Origin: Rhodococcus maanshanensis NBRC 100610
Lineage (GTDB): Bacteria > Actinomycetota > Actinomycetes > Mycobacteriales > Mycobacteriaceae
DNA: 64,000 nt
Direction: 5' to 3'
Assembly: GCF_001894865.1 (NCBI RefSeq)
Contig: NZ_BCXA01000003.1
Coordinates: forward strand, 62,001 to 126,000
Shown: one piece after another, positions 1 to 10,606 of the stretch
Position numbering within the stretch: the first letter of the stretch is position 1
Layout: each line of letters begins with the position of its first letter
The notes under the pieces: model-generated
Seen by the model: the letters and a program-made list of their open reading frames with translations, nothing else
Told to the model about the DNA's origin: nothing
Databases searched by the model: none
Made by a program: the position numbers and the translations under genes

Positions 1-80
1 ACACCTTCGGGTGCGGGGCCCGTCGGCATTTCGGGCGAAAGGTACATTCACTCGACCGGCGGCAACCATGGAGTGTGAAG

Positions 81-533
81 ATGAGCAACGTGTCCTCGAT
101 GAGCGATCTGTCCGGGATGGATCCCGCGGCCGCGACCCCGTTCCTCAACAAGGGATTCGGCGAGGTGCTGGGGCTCGAGTACACCGAACTCAGCGGCGAC
201 CGGGTGCGTGCCAAGTGGACGGTCCGTCCCGAGCTGTACCAGCCGGCGGGCATCATGAACGGCGGCGTGCACTGCGCCGTCGTCGAGACGCTCGCCAGCA
301 TCGCGGGCAGCATCTGGCTGGGCGACCGGGGGCACGTGGTCGGCGTCAACAACAACACCGACTTCCTGCGGGCCACCCGCGATGGCGTCCTCTTCGCCGA
401 GGCGACGCCGGTGCACCGCGGCCGCACGCAGCAGCTGTGGCAGGTCGCGGTGGTGGACGAGCGCGACCGCCTGGTGGCCAAGGGACAGGTGCGACTCGCG
501 AACGTCACGGACACGGACCGGCTCGGTGGTTAG
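81..533 (+). CDS. PaaI-type hotdog-fold thioesterase
   Basis: A 150-aa protein of the PaaI/YbgC-like hotdog family, which hydrolyses acyl- or aryl-CoA thioesters in the cytosol. The middle reads PAGIMNGGVHCAVVETLAS, matching the family pattern of a G-G loop followed by the long hotdog helix with an acidic residue. The C-terminal half ends in beta strands (QQLWQVAVVDERDRLVAKGQVRLAN), as expected. ATG at 81 is chosen because GGAG lies 7 bases upstream; an in-frame GTG at 75 is the alternative. The gene stands alone and converges with the sigma-factor gene, overlapping it by 4 bases. The substrate cannot be told from sequence. Confidence 0.85.
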   Translation: MSNVSSMSDLSGMDPAAATPFLNKGFGEVLGLEYTELSGDRVRAKWTVRPELYQPAGIMNGGVHCAVVETLASIAGSIWLGDRGHVVGVNNNTDFLRATRDGVLFAEATPVHRGRTQQLWQVAVVDERDRLVAKGQVRLANVTDTDRLGG

Positions 534-1837
534 CCGGGGTCGGCGGTAAGCGTCGCGGCCCGCTCCAGCAGTATCTTCCGTGCTCGATCGTTGCCCGTCA
601 GCCGGGCTGCCGCCGCGAACTCGGTGCTCGCCTCCGCATTCCTGCCCAGACGGGCCAGCAGTTCCGCGCGGGTGGCGGGGAGCAGTCGGTAACCGTCGAG
701 CCGACCATCGGCGACGAGGCCGTCGACGATCGCGAGGGCCGCGGCAGGCCCCGCGGCCATCGCAACCGCCGCGGCGCGGTTGAGTTCGACCACGGGCGAA
801 GGGGCGAGCCGCCCCAGTGCCTCGTACAACAGCACGATTCGGTCCCAGTCGGTGTCGTCGACCGAGGCCGCGACCGCATGGCATTCCGCGATCGCCGCCT
901 GCAGCGAGTAGGCGCCGCGGCCTCGCCCGATCGAGTCGGCACGTTCGAGTGCGGCGCGCCCCCGCACCACGGCGTTGCGGTCCCACCGGCGTCGGTCCTG
1001 GTCGGCCAACAGGATTGGATCGCCATTCGTGTCCAGGCGAGCGGGGAATCGAGCGGCGGTGAGCTCCATCAGCGCGACGAGACCGTGCACCTCGGACTCG
1101 TGTGGGACCAGTTCGGCGAGCACCCGGCCCAAACGCAGCGCCTCTCGGCAGAGTTCGGGTCGCATCCACTCGTCACCTGCACTCGCCGCATGGCCTTCGT
1201 TGAAGGCCAGGTACAGCACCCCTAGGACGTCGCCGAGTCGCGCGCCGAACTCGGACCGCTCCGGCACCGCGAACGGCACTTTGGCCGCGGCGAGCGTCTT
1301 CTTGGCGCGGACGATCCGCTGCTGCACCGTCGATGTCGGCACGAGGAATGCGCGCGCGATCTCCTCGCTCGACAGGCCACCGACCACCCGCAACGTCAGT
1401 GCCACCCGTGCCTCTCGGGCGAGCACCGGATGACACGAGACGAACACGAGCCGGAGGACGTCGTCGTCGATTCTGTCCGGGTCCCAGGGCAATTCCGCTG
1501 CCACGTCCGCCGCTCGGGTCTCCTCAGCCTCAAGGTCACGGGCGATGGCGGCGAGCCGGTCGTCATACCGCTCCCTCCGTCGCCAGCCGTCGATGGCCCT
1601 ACGTTTGGCGACTGTCGTCAGCCACGCCCCGGGATTCGCGGGTATCCCGGTCGCCGGCCATTGGGCCAGTGCGTCGGCGAGCGCCTCCTGCGCGAGGTCC
1701 TCGGCGAGCCCGAAATCGCCGACGGTCCGGGTCAGCGTCGCGACGATGCGGGCAGACTCGATCCGCCACACGGCCGCGACGGAGCGCCGCGCGGACTCGA
1801 CAGCGTCCTGGCGGCGCTCCGTAGGGGCGTCGGTCAT
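530..1837 (-). CDS. ECF42-group RNA polymerase sigma factor (DUF6596)
   Basis: A 435-aa sigma factor. The N-terminal half holds sigma region 2 (EDLAQEALADALAQWP, then PGAWLTTVAKRRAIDGWRRRER) and region 4 (LSSEEIARAFLVPTSTVQQRIVRAKK). The C-terminal half is the long helical DUF6596 extension (NEGHAAS, then TPR-like repeats with NRAAAVAMAAGPAAAL). This architecture defines the ECF42 group, which has no classical anti-sigma factor and is encoded beside DGPF/YCII proteins. Here the YCII gene lies directly upstream, 4 bases away, and the two are probably cotranscribed. Its promoter target cannot be seen. Confidence 0.9.
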   Translation of the reverse strand: MTDAPTERRQDAVESARRSVAAVWRIESARIVATLTRTVGDFGLAEDLAQEALADALAQWPATGIPANPGAWLTTVAKRRAIDGWRRRERYDDRLAAIARDLEAEETRAADVAAELPWDPDRIDDDVLRLVFVSCHPVLAREARVALTLRVVGGLSSEEIARAFLVPTSTVQQRIVRAKKTLAAAKVPFAVPERSEFGARLGDVLGVLYLAFNEGHAASAGDEWMRPELCREALRLGRVLAELVPHESEVHGLVALMELTAARFPARLDTNGDPILLADQDRRRWDRNAVVRGRAALERADSIGRGRGAYSLQAAIAECHAVAASVDDTDWDRIVLLYEALGRLAPSPVVELNRAAAVAMAAGPAAALAIVDGLVADGRLDGYRLLPATRAELLARLGRNAEASTEFAAAARLTGNDRARKILLERAATLTADPG

Positions 1838-1841
1838 GGGG

Positions 1842-2264
1842 TCAGGCCTCGCGGCTCTCGAGCTCCTCGCGCCATCCCTCTTCCTTCTGGATCCACTCGT
1901 TGTCCTGCGGGAAGTCCTCCGGGCCGGTCACCCGGCGCACTTCGATCTTCGAGCCAGGGCCAAGAGGCACCCGCTTCGCCCATTCGGCTGCCTCCTCCCT
2001 GGACGCGACCTCGAGGATCCAGAAACCGTTGAACAGCTCCTTGGTCTCCCCATAGGGGCCGTCGGTCACCAGCGGTGTGTCCCCGGAGAAGTCGACGACG
2101 AATCCTTCGTCCGCGTCGGAGAGTCCCTCACCGGCCAGGAGCACCCCGGCCTTCATCATCGCGTCATTGAACCGGCCCATGTCCTCGATGATCCGTTCGA
2201 ACGGGATGTCCTTGGCCGCCTCGATCGCCTTGTCGGTCGCGCGCATGATCAACATGTACTTCAT
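1842..2264 (-). CDS. YCII-related (DGPF) protein partnered with the ECF42 sigma factor
   Basis: A 140-aa cytosolic protein beginning MKYMLIMRATDKAIEAAK, with the VTDGPYGETKELFNGFWILEV segment typical of the YCII/DGPF family, a ferredoxin-like fold. ATG at 2264 is chosen over an upstream in-frame start because AAGGAG sits 8 bases before it and the family begins at this M-K-Y-M. It precedes the ECF42 gene by 4 bases on the same strand. DGPF proteins are proposed to take part in ECF42-dependent regulation; no enzymatic activity is established. Confidence 0.88.
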   Translation of the reverse strand: MKYMLIMRATDKAIEAAKDIPFERIIEDMGRFNDAMMKAGVLLAGEGLSDADEGFVVDFSGDTPLVTDGPYGETKELFNGFWILEVASREEAAEWAKRVPLGPGSKIEVRRVTGPEDFPQDNEWIQKEEGWREELESREA

Positions 2265-2400
2265 CGGTTGGCTCCTTCGTCCCGGGTCGCAATTCGACCC
2301 TCTCATCCGGGACGTCGAACGAAAGGCGAACGGATCGACACGTCTGGGGAGATTTCTTCCAGGCTTGTGGACGGGGAGCACGGCGAGACTGTGCCGACGG

Positions 2401-4065
2401 TCAGCGGAGGAACTCCGCCGCCCGGTCCGCGAGGTCGAGCACGGGCTGGGGCAGTATCCCGAGCATCACGGTGACGACGGCGCACAGACAGATCGCGGCC
2501 GCGGTCGCGGTGCTGGGCACGACGACCGTCGTCGCCTCGGAGGCGGGCTGTGCCGTCTTGTCGCTCCGCAGGCTCCGCTCCTGTGGCTCCGCGAAGTACA
2601 TCAGCACGATGACCCGCACGTAGAAGAACGCGGCGATCGCGCTGCTGATCACGCCGACGATGACCAGGGGTGCCGCGCCGCCCTCGGCGGCGGCCCGGAA
2701 CACCGCGAACTTTCCGACGAACCCACTGGTCAACGGGATTCCGGCGAAGGAGAGCAGGAACAGGGCGAAGACCGCGGCGAGCAGTGGCGAGCGGCGGCCG
2801 AGGCCGGCCCAGCTCGACATCTCGGTGGACTCGCGAGATCCGTTCCGCACCAACGTCACACAGGCGAAGGCGCCGAGGGTGCTGAACCCGTAGGCGAGCA
2901 GATAGAACATCGTGGCCGAGAGCCCTGCGTCGTTCCCGGCGATCAGGCCGGTGAGGATGAACCCGGTGTGGGCGATCGCCGAATACGCGAGCATGCGTTT
3001 GACGTCGGTCTGGGTGATCGCCAGTACGGCACCGATCAGCATCGTCGCGATGGCGACGCCCCACAGCACAGGACGCCAGTCCGCCCGCAGCTCCGGCAGG
3101 GCGACGTAGAAGATGCGCAGCATCGCGCCGAACGCGGCGACCTTGGTTGCCGCCGCCATGAACGCGGTGATCGGGGTCGGGGCGCCCTGGTACACATCGG
3201 GCACCCACGAATGGAACGGCACCGCACCGACCTTGAACAGCAGGCCCACCGTCAGCAGTCCGGCGCCGAGAAGCGCCAGCACCGGCCGTTGCTCGCCGCC
3301 GTCGGCGATCGCGTCGGCGATGCCCGCGAGCCGCACCGTGCCCGCGTAGCCGTACAACAGCGCCACGCCGTAGAGGAAGAACGCCGACGAGAACGCGCCG
3401 AGCAGGAAGTACTTCAGCGCGGCCTCCTGGGAGAGCAGGCGCCGGTGCCGGGCCAGTCCGCAGAGCAGGTAGAGGGGCAGCGACAGCACCTCGAGCGCGA
3501 CGAACATGGTGAGCAGGTCACCCGCCGCGGGGAACAGCAGCATCCCGCCGACCGCGAAGAGCGTCAGCGGGAACACCTCGGTCTGCGTCACTCCCGCCCT
3601 GGTCGCCTCCAGTTCGTCGACGCTGCCGGGTACCGCGGCCGCCTGCGGGGCGAAGGCGTCGATGCCGCCTGCACCGGACGCGGGACTCGGGACCGACGCC
3701 CCCGGCGAGTGTCCGGCCGCGACCCCGGCCCGCAGGCCGCTGCGCTCGGCGATCAACAACACCGAGAGGATCGAGACCAGCAGGATCGTGCCCTGTAGGA
3801 ACAGGGTGGCGCCGTCGACGACGACCGCGCCCATGACGGCGGTGCCGCGATCTCCCCTCAGCAGCACGACCGCGACGAACGCCGCGCCGAGGCCACCGAG
3901 ACTGAGCACCAGGTGACAGGCCAGTCGGCCACGGGTGGGCGCGAAGGCCTCGACGATCACCGCCACGACCGCCACCCCGAACACGATCAGCATCGGTGCG
4001 AGCCTGCTGTACTCGATGTCCGGCGCGGGCAGTGCAACCTGGGCGAGGGCTTCGTGGGACCTCAT
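2401..4065 (-). CDS. nuoN: NADH-quinone oxidoreductase subunit N
   Basis: A 554-aa antiporter-like membrane subunit of complex I, one of the proton-pumping modules. Many hydrophobic segments are visible, with the conserved lysine helices typical of NuoN (FKVGAVPFHSWVPDVYQGAP, KYFLLGAFSSAFFLYG). ATG at 4065 overlaps the nuoM stop as ATGA. The gene is the last of the operon. Two loops look enlarged over usual actinobacterial NuoN: an Ala/Gly/Pro-rich segment after GLRAGVAAG, and a stretch after YFAEP encoded by a short repeat shared with nuoM (2560-2583). Membrane helices continue normally after both. Confidence 0.97.
   Translation of the reverse strand: MRSHEALAQVALPAPDIEYSRLAPMLIVFGVAVVAVIVEAFAPTRGRLACHLVLSLGGLGAAFVAVVLLRGDRGTAVMGAVVVDGATLFLQGTILLVSILSVLLIAERSGLRAGVAAGHSPGASVPSPASGAGGIDAFAPQAAAVPGSVDELEATRAGVTQTEVFPLTLFAVGGMLLFPAAGDLLTMFVALEVLSLPLYLLCGLARHRRLLSQEAALKYFLLGAFSSAFFLYGVALLYGYAGTVRLAGIADAIADGGEQRPVLALLGAGLLTVGLLFKVGAVPFHSWVPDVYQGAPTPITAFMAAATKVAAFGAMLRIFYVALPELRADWRPVLWGVAIATMLIGAVLAITQTDVKRMLAYSAIAHTGFILTGLIAGNDAGLSATMFYLLAYGFSTLGAFACVTLVRNGSRESTEMSSWAGLGRRSPLLAAVFALFLLSFAGIPLTSGFVGKFAVFRAAAEGGAAPLVIVGVISSAIAAFFYVRVIVLMYFAEPQERSLRSDKTAQPASEATTVVVPSTATAAAICLCAVVTVMLGILPQPVLDLADRAAEFLR
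2560..2583. repeat. 24-bp repeat inside nuoN, identical to part of the nuoM element
   Basis: These 24 bases are identical to 5183-5206 in nuoM, in the same orientation. The nuoN copy has the left arm (GTCGCTCCGC) but lacks the right arm that makes the nuoM copy palindromic. It encodes part of a non-conserved loop after YFAEP in NuoN. Identity by descent or element spread is inferred; only the exact match is seen. Confidence 0.8.
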
Positions 4066-5729
4066 CGGGGCGCACCTCCGTGGTTGTCCTGATCGGCGAC
4101 GTAACCGGTGAGCTGCGGGCCGGTCGGCGCGGGATCCTGCTGACCGATCGTGGTCATGATCTGGCTCACCGCTGGGTTGACGATGTCGAGGACCGGTTTC
4201 GGGTAGAAGCCGAGGACGAGGAGCAGCGCGATCAGCGGAGCGACGACCGCGAGTTCGCGGGGCACCAGGTCGCGGATGCGCCTGTTGTCCTCGTTCACGG
4301 GACCGGCCATCACGCGTTGGTAGAGCCACAGCACGTAGATCGCGGCGAGAACCAGCGCGCTGGTCGCGATCAGCGCGGCGACCGGGTAGCGGGTGAAAGT
4401 GCCCACCAGGACTAGGAACTCGCTCACGAACGGGGCCAGCCCGGGCAGGGACAGGGTCGCGAGGCCCGCGACCAGGAAGGTGCCCGCCATCAGAGGGGCG
4501 ACCTTCTGCACACCGCCGTACGCGGCGATGGCCCTGGTGCCGCGGCGGGACACCAGGAATCCGGCCACCAGGAACAGGGCGGCGGTCGAGATGCCGTGGT
4601 TGACCATGTAGAGCGTCGAGCCTGCCTGGCCCTGGCTGGTCATCGCGAAGATGCCGAGAATGATGAAGCCGAAGTGCGAGATCGACGTGTAGGCGATCAG
4701 CCGCATCACGTCGGTCTGGCCGATCGCCAGCAGTGCGCCGTAGACGATGCCGACCACCGCCAGCGTGACGATCAGCGGCGCGAAGTACGCGGACGACTCG
4801 GGAAAGAGCTGCAGGCAGTACCGGAGCATCGCGAAGGTGCCGACCTTGTCGACCACGGCCATCATGAGCACCGCGGTGGCCGGGGTGGCTGCGGTGGCCG
4901 CGCCCGGCAGCCAGGTGTGGAAGGGCCACAGCGGCGCCTTCACCGCGAAGGCGAACATGAAGCCGAGGAACAGCGCGTTGAGGACGCCGGGATCGACCCC
5001 GAGCCCGCCCGTCGAGGTGGCCGCGACGATCTCGCGGAAGTCGAAGGTCCCGCCGGGCAACGGGCTGCCCTCGCGCACCGTCACCACATACAGTCCGATC
5101 ACCGCGGCCAGCATGATCAGGCCGCCGAAGAGGTTGTACAGCAGGAACTTCACCGCCGCGGCAGGAGCGGCAGCGCTGTCTGGTCGCTCCGCAGGCTCCG
5201 CTCCTGGCGCGGAGCGACGAGAAGGCGCCGTCCTGTGCCCGTTCCCGAACCCGCCGATCAGGAAGTACATCGGGAGCAGCATCGCCTCGAAGAACACGTA
5301 GAACAGCAGGATGTCGAGGGCGGTGAACGACACCAGCACCATCGATTCGACCACCAGGATCAGCGCCACGTAGAAGTGGATCCTGCGCCGACCGATCGGG
5401 TCCGGCTCGGGGACGTCGTTCCACCCGGCCAGCAGGAGGAGTGGGACCAGCACGGCCGTCAGCAACACCATCACCAGAGCGATGCCGTCCACTCCGAGCG
5501 TGTAGCGGGTGCCGAAAGCCGGGATCCACGCGTGCGACTCGACGTACTGGTACTGCTCGCCTGCCGGATCGAAACCGACAGCCATCGAGACGGCAAGCGC
5601 GAGCACCACGAGCGCGGTGCCGAGCGCGAAGGACCGGGCGAGCCGGTGCTTGTCCGCGGGCAGGGCCAGGACGGCGCCGGCGCCGACGAGCGGCGCCACC
5701 CAGATCGCGGTCAACCAGGGAAGGCTCAT
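4062..5729 (-). CDS. nuoM: NADH-quinone oxidoreductase subunit M
   Basis: A 555-aa antiporter-like subunit of complex I starting [18 protein letters not shown]. It shows about 14 membrane segments and the NuoM-typical stretches [20 protein letters not shown] and [20 protein letters not shown] at 5729 overlaps the nuoL stop by 4 bases, and its own stop overlaps nuoN. Between FGNGHR and [13 protein letters not shown] lies an extra hydrophilic segment of about 25 residues ([16 protein letters not shown]) not expected in the family. It is encoded by the palindromic element at 5183-5218. Confidence 0.97.
   Translation of the reverse strand: MSLPWLTAIWVAPLVGAGAVLALPADKHRLARSFALGTALVVLALAVSMAVGFDPAGEQYQYVESHAWIPAFGTRYTLGVDGIALVMVLLTAVLVPLLLLAGWNDVPEPDPIGRRRIHFYVALILVVESMVLVSFTALDILLFYVFFEAMLLPMYFLIGGFGNGHRTAPSRRSAPGAEPAERPDSAAAPAAAVKFLLYNLFGGLIMLAAVIGLYVVTVREGSPLPGGTFDFREIVAATSTGGLGVDPGVLNALFLGFMFAFAVKAPLWPFHTWLPGAATAATPATAVLMMAVVDKVGTFAMLRYCLQLFPESSAYFAPLIVTLAVVGIVYGALLAIGQTDVMRLIAYTSISHFGFIILGIFAMTSQGQAGSTLYMVNHGISTAALFLVAGFLVSRRGTRAIAAYGGVQKVAPLMAGTFLVAGLATLSLPGLAPFVSEFLVLVGTFTRYPVAALIATSALVLAAIYVLWLYQRVMAGPVNEDNRRIRDLVPRELAVVAPLIALLLVLGFYPKPVLDIVNPAVSQIMTTIGQQDPAPTGPQLTGYVADQDNHGGAPR
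5183..5218. repeat. 36-bp palindromic element embedded in nuoM
   Basis: The left arm GTCGCTCCGC (5183-5192) and the right arm GCGGAGCGAC (5209-5218) are perfect inverted repeats around a 16-base centre. The first 24 bases recur exactly in nuoN. The element is read through in frame and adds a hydrophilic loop to NuoM. Such intragenic insertion of a REP-like palindrome is inferred from the extra loop length and the second copy. Confidence 0.75.
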
Positions 5730-7618
5730 CGCACACCCACCAGCACCATCGTCGCGGCCACCGCGGCCGCTCCCGCGAACATGTACAGCGCGTAGGTCCG
5801 GACGAACCCCGTCTGCAGCCGCCGGATTCGCGCCGAGGCGCCGCCGATCGCCGCGGTCAACCCGCCGACCACGCCGTCGATGCCCCGGCCGTCGAAGTAC
5901 CCGAGCCACCGCGTCAGATGTTGGCCAGGACGCATGAACACCGCCTCGTTGACTGCGTCGCCGTACAGATCCCTGCGCGCCGCGACGGTGAGTGGGGAGA
6001 CCGCGGCGGGCGCGACCTCGGGGATCTCCTTGCCCGCGTACTGCCGGTAGGCGACCGCGACTCCGGCGAGCACCACCGCCAGGGTCGTCGCGGTGATCAC
6101 CCATACGGGGACGCCGAGGTCGGGATGGTGGGCGCCGACCACCGGCTCGAGCCAATGTTGCAGCGCGCCACCGAAAGCCAGGATCGCACCGGAGGCGACC
6201 GAACCGATCGCGATGAGGATCATCGGCCAGGTCATCACGCCTGGCGACTCGTGTGGGTGGGCCGCTACTGTTTCCTCCCGCCATCGGGGCGTGCCGAAGA
6301 ACGTCATCAGCATCACCCGGGTCATGTAGAAGGCGGTGATGCCGGCCCCGAGCAAGGCCGCCGCGCCGAGGACGATGCCCTCGGCGCCCCCCGCGCCGAA
6401 CGCCGCCTCGATGATCTTGTCCTTCGAGAAGTAGCCCGAGAACGGGGGGATACCGAGGATGGCCAGGTAGCCGAGCCCGAACGTGACGAAGGTGATCGGC
6501 ATGAACGCGCGCAACCCGCCGTAGCGGCGCATGTCGGTCTCGTCGTTCATGCCGTGCATCACCGATCCGGCGCCGAGGAAGAGTCCCGCCTTGAAGAAGC
6601 CGTGGGTGAGCAGGTGCATGATCGCGAACGCGTACCCCGCGGGGCCGAGGCCCGCGGCGAGCACCATGTAGCCGATCTGGCTCATCGTCGACGCCGCCAG
6701 TGCCTTCTTGATGTCGTCCTTGGCGCAGCCGATGATCGCGCCGAACAGCAGGGTGATCGCGCCGACCGCCACCACGGCGAGCCGCGCGCCGGGCGCCAGG
6801 TCGAAGATCACGTTGGACCGGACGATGAGATAGACGCCCGCGGTGACCATGGTGGCGGCGTGGATCAACGCCGACACCGGGGTCGGGCCCTCCATCGCGT
6901 CGCCGAGCCAGGACTGCAGCGGTACCTGGGCCGACTTGCCGCAGGCCGCGAGCAGCAGGGCCAACCCGATCGCCGTCACCACCGACTCGCTCGCCCCGTC
7001 CGCGGCGGCGAAGACGTCACCGAAACCGATCGAACCGAAAGTCGCGAACATCAGCATGATCGCGACGACCAGGCCCATGTCGCCGACGCGGTTGACCACG
7101 AAGGCCTTCTTCGCCGCGGTCGCCGCGGCGGGCTTGAACTGCCAGAAGCCGATCAGCAGGTAGGAGGCGAGGCCGACGCCCTCCCACCCGATGTACAGCC
7201 CGAGGTAGTTGTCGGCGAGCACCAGGAGCAGCATCGCGGCGAGGAACAGGTTGAGGTAGGCGAAGAAGCGGCGCTTGCCCACATCGTCTTTCATGTAGCC
7301 GATCGAATAGATGTGGATCAGCGAGCCGACCCCGGTGATCAGCAGGACGAAGCAGATCGACAGCTGGTCCAGCAGGAGACCGAAGTCCACCTGCAGGCCG
7401 GCGGCGGGGAGCCAGCTGAAGAGATCCTCGGTCACGGCACGATCGGCGGCGTCGCGGCCCAGCATCTGGGCGAAGAACACGACACCCACCGCGAACGACG
7501 CCAATGCCATCGCGCAGGCGAACAGATGACCCCACCGGTCGGTTCGCCTGCCGCCGAGCAGCAGCACCGCGGCGCCGAGCAGCGGCAGGGCGGGCAGCAG
7601 CCAGATCCTCCCGGTCAT
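5726..7618 (-). CDS. nuoL: NADH-quinone oxidoreductase subunit L
   Basis: A 630-aa membrane subunit of complex I. The first 550 residues form the antiporter fold ([71 protein letters not shown] in outline). The C-terminal part gives the lateral helix and final membrane anchor that lie alongside NuoM and NuoN. ATG at 7618 is separated from nuoK by 1 base, and the stop overlaps nuoM as ATGA. Length and motifs are normal for actinobacteria. Confidence 0.98.
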   Translation of the reverse strand: MTGRIWLLPALPLLGAAVLLLGGRRTDRWGHLFACAMALASFAVGVVFFAQMLGRDAADRAVTEDLFSWLPAAGLQVDFGLLLDQLSICFVLLITGVGSLIHIYSIGYMKDDVGKRRFFAYLNLFLAAMLLLVLADNYLGLYIGWEGVGLASYLLIGFWQFKPAAATAAKKAFVVNRVGDMGLVVAIMLMFATFGSIGFGDVFAAADGASESVVTAIGLALLLAACGKSAQVPLQSWLGDAMEGPTPVSALIHAATMVTAGVYLIVRSNVIFDLAPGARLAVVAVGAITLLFGAIIGCAKDDIKKALAASTMSQIGYMVLAAGLGPAGYAFAIMHLLTHGFFKAGLFLGAGSVMHGMNDETDMRRYGGLRAFMPITFVTFGLGYLAILGIPPFSGYFSKDKIIEAAFGAGGAEGIVLGAAALLGAGITAFYMTRVMLMTFFGTPRWREETVAAHPHESPGVMTWPMILIAIGSVASGAILAFGGALQHWLEPVVGAHHPDLGVPVWVITATTLAVVLAGVAVAYRQYAGKEIPEVAPAAVSPLTVAARRDLYGDAVNEAVFMRPGQHLTRWLGYFDGRGIDGVVGGLTAAIGGASARIRRLQTGFVRTYALYMFAGAAAVAATMVLVGVR

Positions 7619-7619
7619 G

Positions 7620-7919
7620 TCAGTACCTCAGCAGGTTCGCGCCGTCGACCGAGGCCGAACGCCGGGTGCGGAAGATCGTCATGATGATCGCCAGGCCGAC
7701 AACGACTTCCGCGGCGGCGACCACCATGGTGAAGAACGCGAAGACCTGGCCGTCGAGGTCGTGCTGCATCCGGGCGAACGTCACGAACGCCAGATTGCTC
7801 GCGTTGAGCATCAGCTCGATGCACATGAACACGACGATGGCGTTGCGGCGCACGAGGACGCCCGCCGCACCGATGGTGAACAGCAGGGCGGACAGGTACA
7901 GGTAGTTCTCTGGGTTCAC
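7620..7919 (-). CDS. nuoK: NADH-quinone oxidoreductase subunit K
   Basis: A 99-aa protein with three membrane helices, starting with GTG ([19 protein letters not shown]). The second helix carries the conserved glutamate of NuoK ([15 protein letters not shown]) and the third its partner ([10 protein letters not shown]). GTG at 7919 overlaps the nuoJ stop as GTGA. The usual length of about 100 residues excludes the much longer open frame upstream, which is only a shadow of nuoJ. Confidence 0.97.
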   Translation of the reverse strand: MNPENYLYLSALLFTIGAAGVLVRRNAIVVFMCIELMLNASNLAFVTFARMQHDLDGQVFAFFTMVVAAAEVVVGLAIIMTIFRTRRSASVDGANLLRY

Positions 7920-8728
7920 CGCGTGCCCTCCTCTCCTGGTGTCTCCGATTCGGGTGCCGAGATGTCTCGCTGCCGGAGAATGCGACTGACCGACGACGGG
8001 GCGAACGACCCGTCCGGGAGCAGGGCGGGCATGTCGACGGCGTTGCTGCGGGCGTAGACGCCGGGACTCGGCAACGGGGTCACCCGCTCGCCGTCCGTGG
8101 CGCCCTCGCTCCATCGGCGAACCCGGTCACGCGAGAGCGCCCTCTGGTCCATGCGCGGCCACAACCGCTCGCGGTGTGCCAGCACCATGGCGCCGATGGT
8201 CGCGGTGATCAGCAGCGCGCCGGTGAGTTCGAAGGCCCACACATAGCGGATGAAAATGAGTTCCGCGAGGGCCTCGACATTGCCCGCAGGTCGCCCGGCC
8301 GGCTCGGGCGCGACGCCTGCCCAGTTCACGGACGCGTTACCGATGGCCGCCATCAGCAGCACCCCGAACCCGATCCCCGCCACGATCGCGGCGATCCGTT
8401 GGCCGCGAAGCGTTTCCACCAGCGAGTCGGAGGAGTCGACGCCGATGAGCATCAGGACGAACAGGAACAGCATCATCACCGCGCCCGTGTAGACGACGAC
8501 CTGCACGACGCCGAGGAAGAGCGCGTCCTGGGCGATGTAGAACACCGCGAGGATGATCATGGTCAGCGCGAGGAAAATGGCCGAATAGACGGCCTTGGTC
8601 GCGCACACGACGCCGAGGGCGCCGATCACCGCCACCACGGCGAGGATCCAGAACTGGACCGCCTCACCCGTGGACGTGCGCTCGAGAGGCTCGGCGGCGA
8701 ACTGCGCCGCCACTGCGACCGCGTTCAC
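7916..8728 (-). CDS. nuoJ: NADH-quinone oxidoreductase subunit J
   Basis: A 270-aa protein with five membrane helices in the first 180 residues ([25 protein letters not shown], then [22 protein letters not shown], the pi-bulge helix of NuoJ). A hydrophilic tail of about 90 residues rich in Arg, Ser and Glu is characteristic of actinobacterial NuoJ. The start is GTG at 8728, inside the nuoI stop (GTGA). It forms part of the proton-transfer path between the quinone site and NuoK. Confidence 0.97.
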   Translation of the reverse strand: MNAVAVAAQFAAEPLERTSTGEAVQFWILAVVAVIGALGVVCATKAVYSAIFLALTMIILAVFYIAQDALFLGVVQVVVYTGAVMMLFLFVLMLIGVDSSDSLVETLRGQRIAAIVAGIGFGVLLMAAIGNASVNWAGVAPEPAGRPAGNVEALAELIFIRYVWAFELTGALLITATIGAMVLAHRERLWPRMDQRALSRDRVRRWSEGATDGERVTPLPSPGVYARSNAVDMPALLPDGSFAPSSVSRILRQRDISAPESETPGEEGTR

Positions 8729-9261
8729 GGCTGCGCCTTCCCTTCCTCGGTGGTGTCCTCGGAGATGGTGCCGAGGTAGTAGTCCTTGTCGGTGCTCCCC
8801 GGCTGCATCGGGTGTGGAGGCGGGGTCATCCCGGGCTCGAGCGGCGCCAGCAGGCGATCCTTGTCGTAGATCAGCCCGGCGCGGTTGTCGTCGACCATCT
8901 CGTAGTCGTCGGTCATGGTCAGCGCCCGGGTCGGGCACGCCTCGATGCAGAGTCCGCATCCGATGCACCGCAGGTAGTTGATCTGGTACACGCGGCCATA
9001 CCGCTCACCGGGCGAATAGCGTTCGGACTCGGTGTTGTCCGCGCCCTCCACATAGATGGCGTCGGCGGGGCAGGCCCAGGCACAGAGCTCACACCCGATG
9101 CACTTCTCCAGCCCGTCCTGGTAGCGGTTGAGCTGATGCCTGCCGTGGAAGCCGGGGGCGGTCGGCGACTTCTCCTCGGGGTAGAACTCGGTGTTCGGTT
9201 TCTTGAACATCGTCTGGAAGGTCACGCCGAATCCCGACAGGGGACCTAGGAACTCAACCAT
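8725..9261 (-). CDS. nuoI: NADH-quinone oxidoreductase subunit I (two [4Fe-4S])
   Basis: A 178-aa ferredoxin-like subunit binding clusters N6a and N6b. Two motifs are visible: [16 protein letters not shown] and [16 protein letters not shown]. It hands electrons from NuoG toward NuoB at the membrane surface. The start ATG at 9261 ([15 protein letters not shown]) overlaps the end of nuoH by 8 bases. The C-terminal tail ([22 protein letters not shown]) is of usual actinobacterial type. Confidence 0.98.
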   Translation of the reverse strand: MVEFLGPLSGFGVTFQTMFKKPNTEFYPEEKSPTAPGFHGRHQLNRYQDGLEKCIGCELCAWACPADAIYVEGADNTESERYSPGERYGRVYQINYLRCIGCGLCIEACPTRALTMTDDYEMVDDNRAGLIYDKDRLLAPLEPGMTPPPHPMQPGSTDKDYYLGTISEDTTEEGKAQP

Positions 9262-10606
9262 CGTCACCCTCCTGGGTGGTGGCCCCCGTTGATACCGGGG
9301 TGCGGCGGAACGCGGGCAATCTCTGGCCCGGTAGCGGCGGAACCGGGAAACCGCCTGCCATGGGGTCGAACGGTTCCTGGGCGGGCGGCGCGGTCGGGCC
9401 CGCGGTCGCCGGCGGTGCGGGCTTCTGCGCGGACCGGAGCCGGCGCCACAGCAGTCCGAGGGCGACCGGTGCGACGACCGTCCCCGCGCCGAAGAGGAAG
9501 ACCTGCAGGGAGCCGTACCCCTCGTTCCGCAGGGTCCGCATCGCGGCGACCACAAGGACCCAGACCAGCGCGGCGGGGATCAGGATCTTCCAGCCCAGGT
9601 TCATGAACTGGTCGTAACGCAGCCGGGGCAGCGTCCCGCGCAACCAGATGAAGAGGAACAGGAAGCCCCAGACCTTGGCCGTGAACCACAGCAGCGGAAG
9701 CCATCCGGAGTTCGCGCCGTCCCACATGTTCAGCGGCCACGGGGCGTGCCAGCCGCCGAGGAACAGTGTGGTGGCAAGCGCCGAGACGGTCGCCATGTTG
9801 ATGTACTCGGCGAGCATGAACATGGCGAAGCGGAGCGAGGAGTACTCGGTGTGGAAGCCTCCGACCAGTTCGCCCTCGGCCTCGGGGAGGTCGAACGGCG
9901 CGCGGTTGGTCTCGCCGACCATCGAGGTGGCGTAGATGAGGAACGAGGGCAGCAGCAGGAAGACGTACCAGGTACCTTCCTGCGCGGCGACGATGCCCGA
10001 GGTGGCCATCGTGCCCGCCCACAGGAAGACCGCGGCGAAGGCCAATCCCATCGCGACCTCGTACGAGATGACCTGCGCCGTCGAACGCAAGCCGCCGAGC
10101 AACGGGTAGGTCGAGCCCGACGCCCACCCGGCGAGCACGATGCCGTACACGCCGACCGAGGTGACCGCGAGGATGTACAGGACGGCGACCGGGAGGTCCG
10201 TGAGTTGCAGCGGAGTCCGATGCCCGAGGATCGACACCTCGGGACCGAACGGGATCACGGCGAAGGCCATGAAGGCAGGCACCACCGCGATGATCGGTGC
10301 CAGCAGGTAGACCGGCCTGTCCACGCCGCTCGGGACGATGCCCTCCTTGAGCGCCAGCTTGATGCCGTCGGCCAGGCTCTGCAGGGTGCCCTTCGGGCCG
10401 ACGCGGTTGGGCCCCACCCGCATCTGCATCCAGGCCAACACCTTGCGTTCGACGAGGATCGCCAGCAACGGGGTCAGGACGAGGAAGACGAAGACCGCAA
10501 GGGCCTTGCCGACGACGAGCCACCACGGATCGTGGCCGAACGCCGAAAGGTCCGTGTAGTTTCGAGCGACCTGCAAGCAGTCGCTAGCGATGTATCCCGT
10601 GTCCAT
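9254..10606 (-). CDS. nuoH: NADH-quinone oxidoreductase subunit H
   Basis: A 450-aa membrane subunit forming the quinone chamber. Conserved loops are present: [20 protein letters not shown] and [17 protein letters not shown]. The C-terminal Pro-rich tail is common in actinobacteria. ATG at 10606 lies within the nuoG stop; a GTG one codon earlier is equally possible. The N-terminus ([20 protein letters not shown] before AFGHDPWW) is about 20 residues longer than mycobacterial NuoH as I remember it. It is encoded by a repeat also found at the end of nuoF. Confidence 0.97.
   Translation of the reverse strand: MDTGYIASDCLQVARNYTDLSAFGHDPWWLVVGKALAVFVFLVLTPLLAILVERKVLAWMQMRVGPNRVGPKGTLQSLADGIKLALKEGIVPSGVDRPVYLLAPIIAVVPAFMAFAVIPFGPEVSILGHRTPLQLTDLPVAVLYILAVTSVGVYGIVLAGWASGSTYPLLGGLRSTAQVISYEVAMGLAFAAVFLWAGTMATSGIVAAQEGTWYVFLLLPSFLIYATSMVGETNRAPFDLPEAEGELVGGFHTEYSSLRFAMFMLAEYINMATVSALATTLFLGGWHAPWPLNMWDGANSGWLPLLWFTAKVWGFLFLFIWLRGTLPRLRYDQFMNLGWKILIPAALVWVLVVAAMRTLRNEGYGSLQVFLFGAGTVVAPVALGLLWRRLRSAQKPAPPATAGPTAPPAQEPFDPMAGGFPVPPLPGQRLPAFRRTPVSTGATTQEGDDG
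10559..10589. repeat. 31-bp repeat at the start of nuoH (copy 1)
   Basis: 29 of 31 bases match 13035-13065 at the end of nuoF. Both contain the near-palindrome GCGAC-N9-GTCGC. On the minus strand both are read in the same frame and encode nearly the same peptide, with the pattern DC-x-QVARN-x-T. Here it forms the N-terminal extension of NuoH. Confidence 0.75.

Noticed and set aside
4066-5736. Long minus-strand open frame extending nuoN upstream to more than 1100 codons
   Set aside because: The extension is antisense-phase reading of nuoM, rich in Arg and Gly without membrane segments. The conserved NuoN start and the ATGA overlap set the true boundary.
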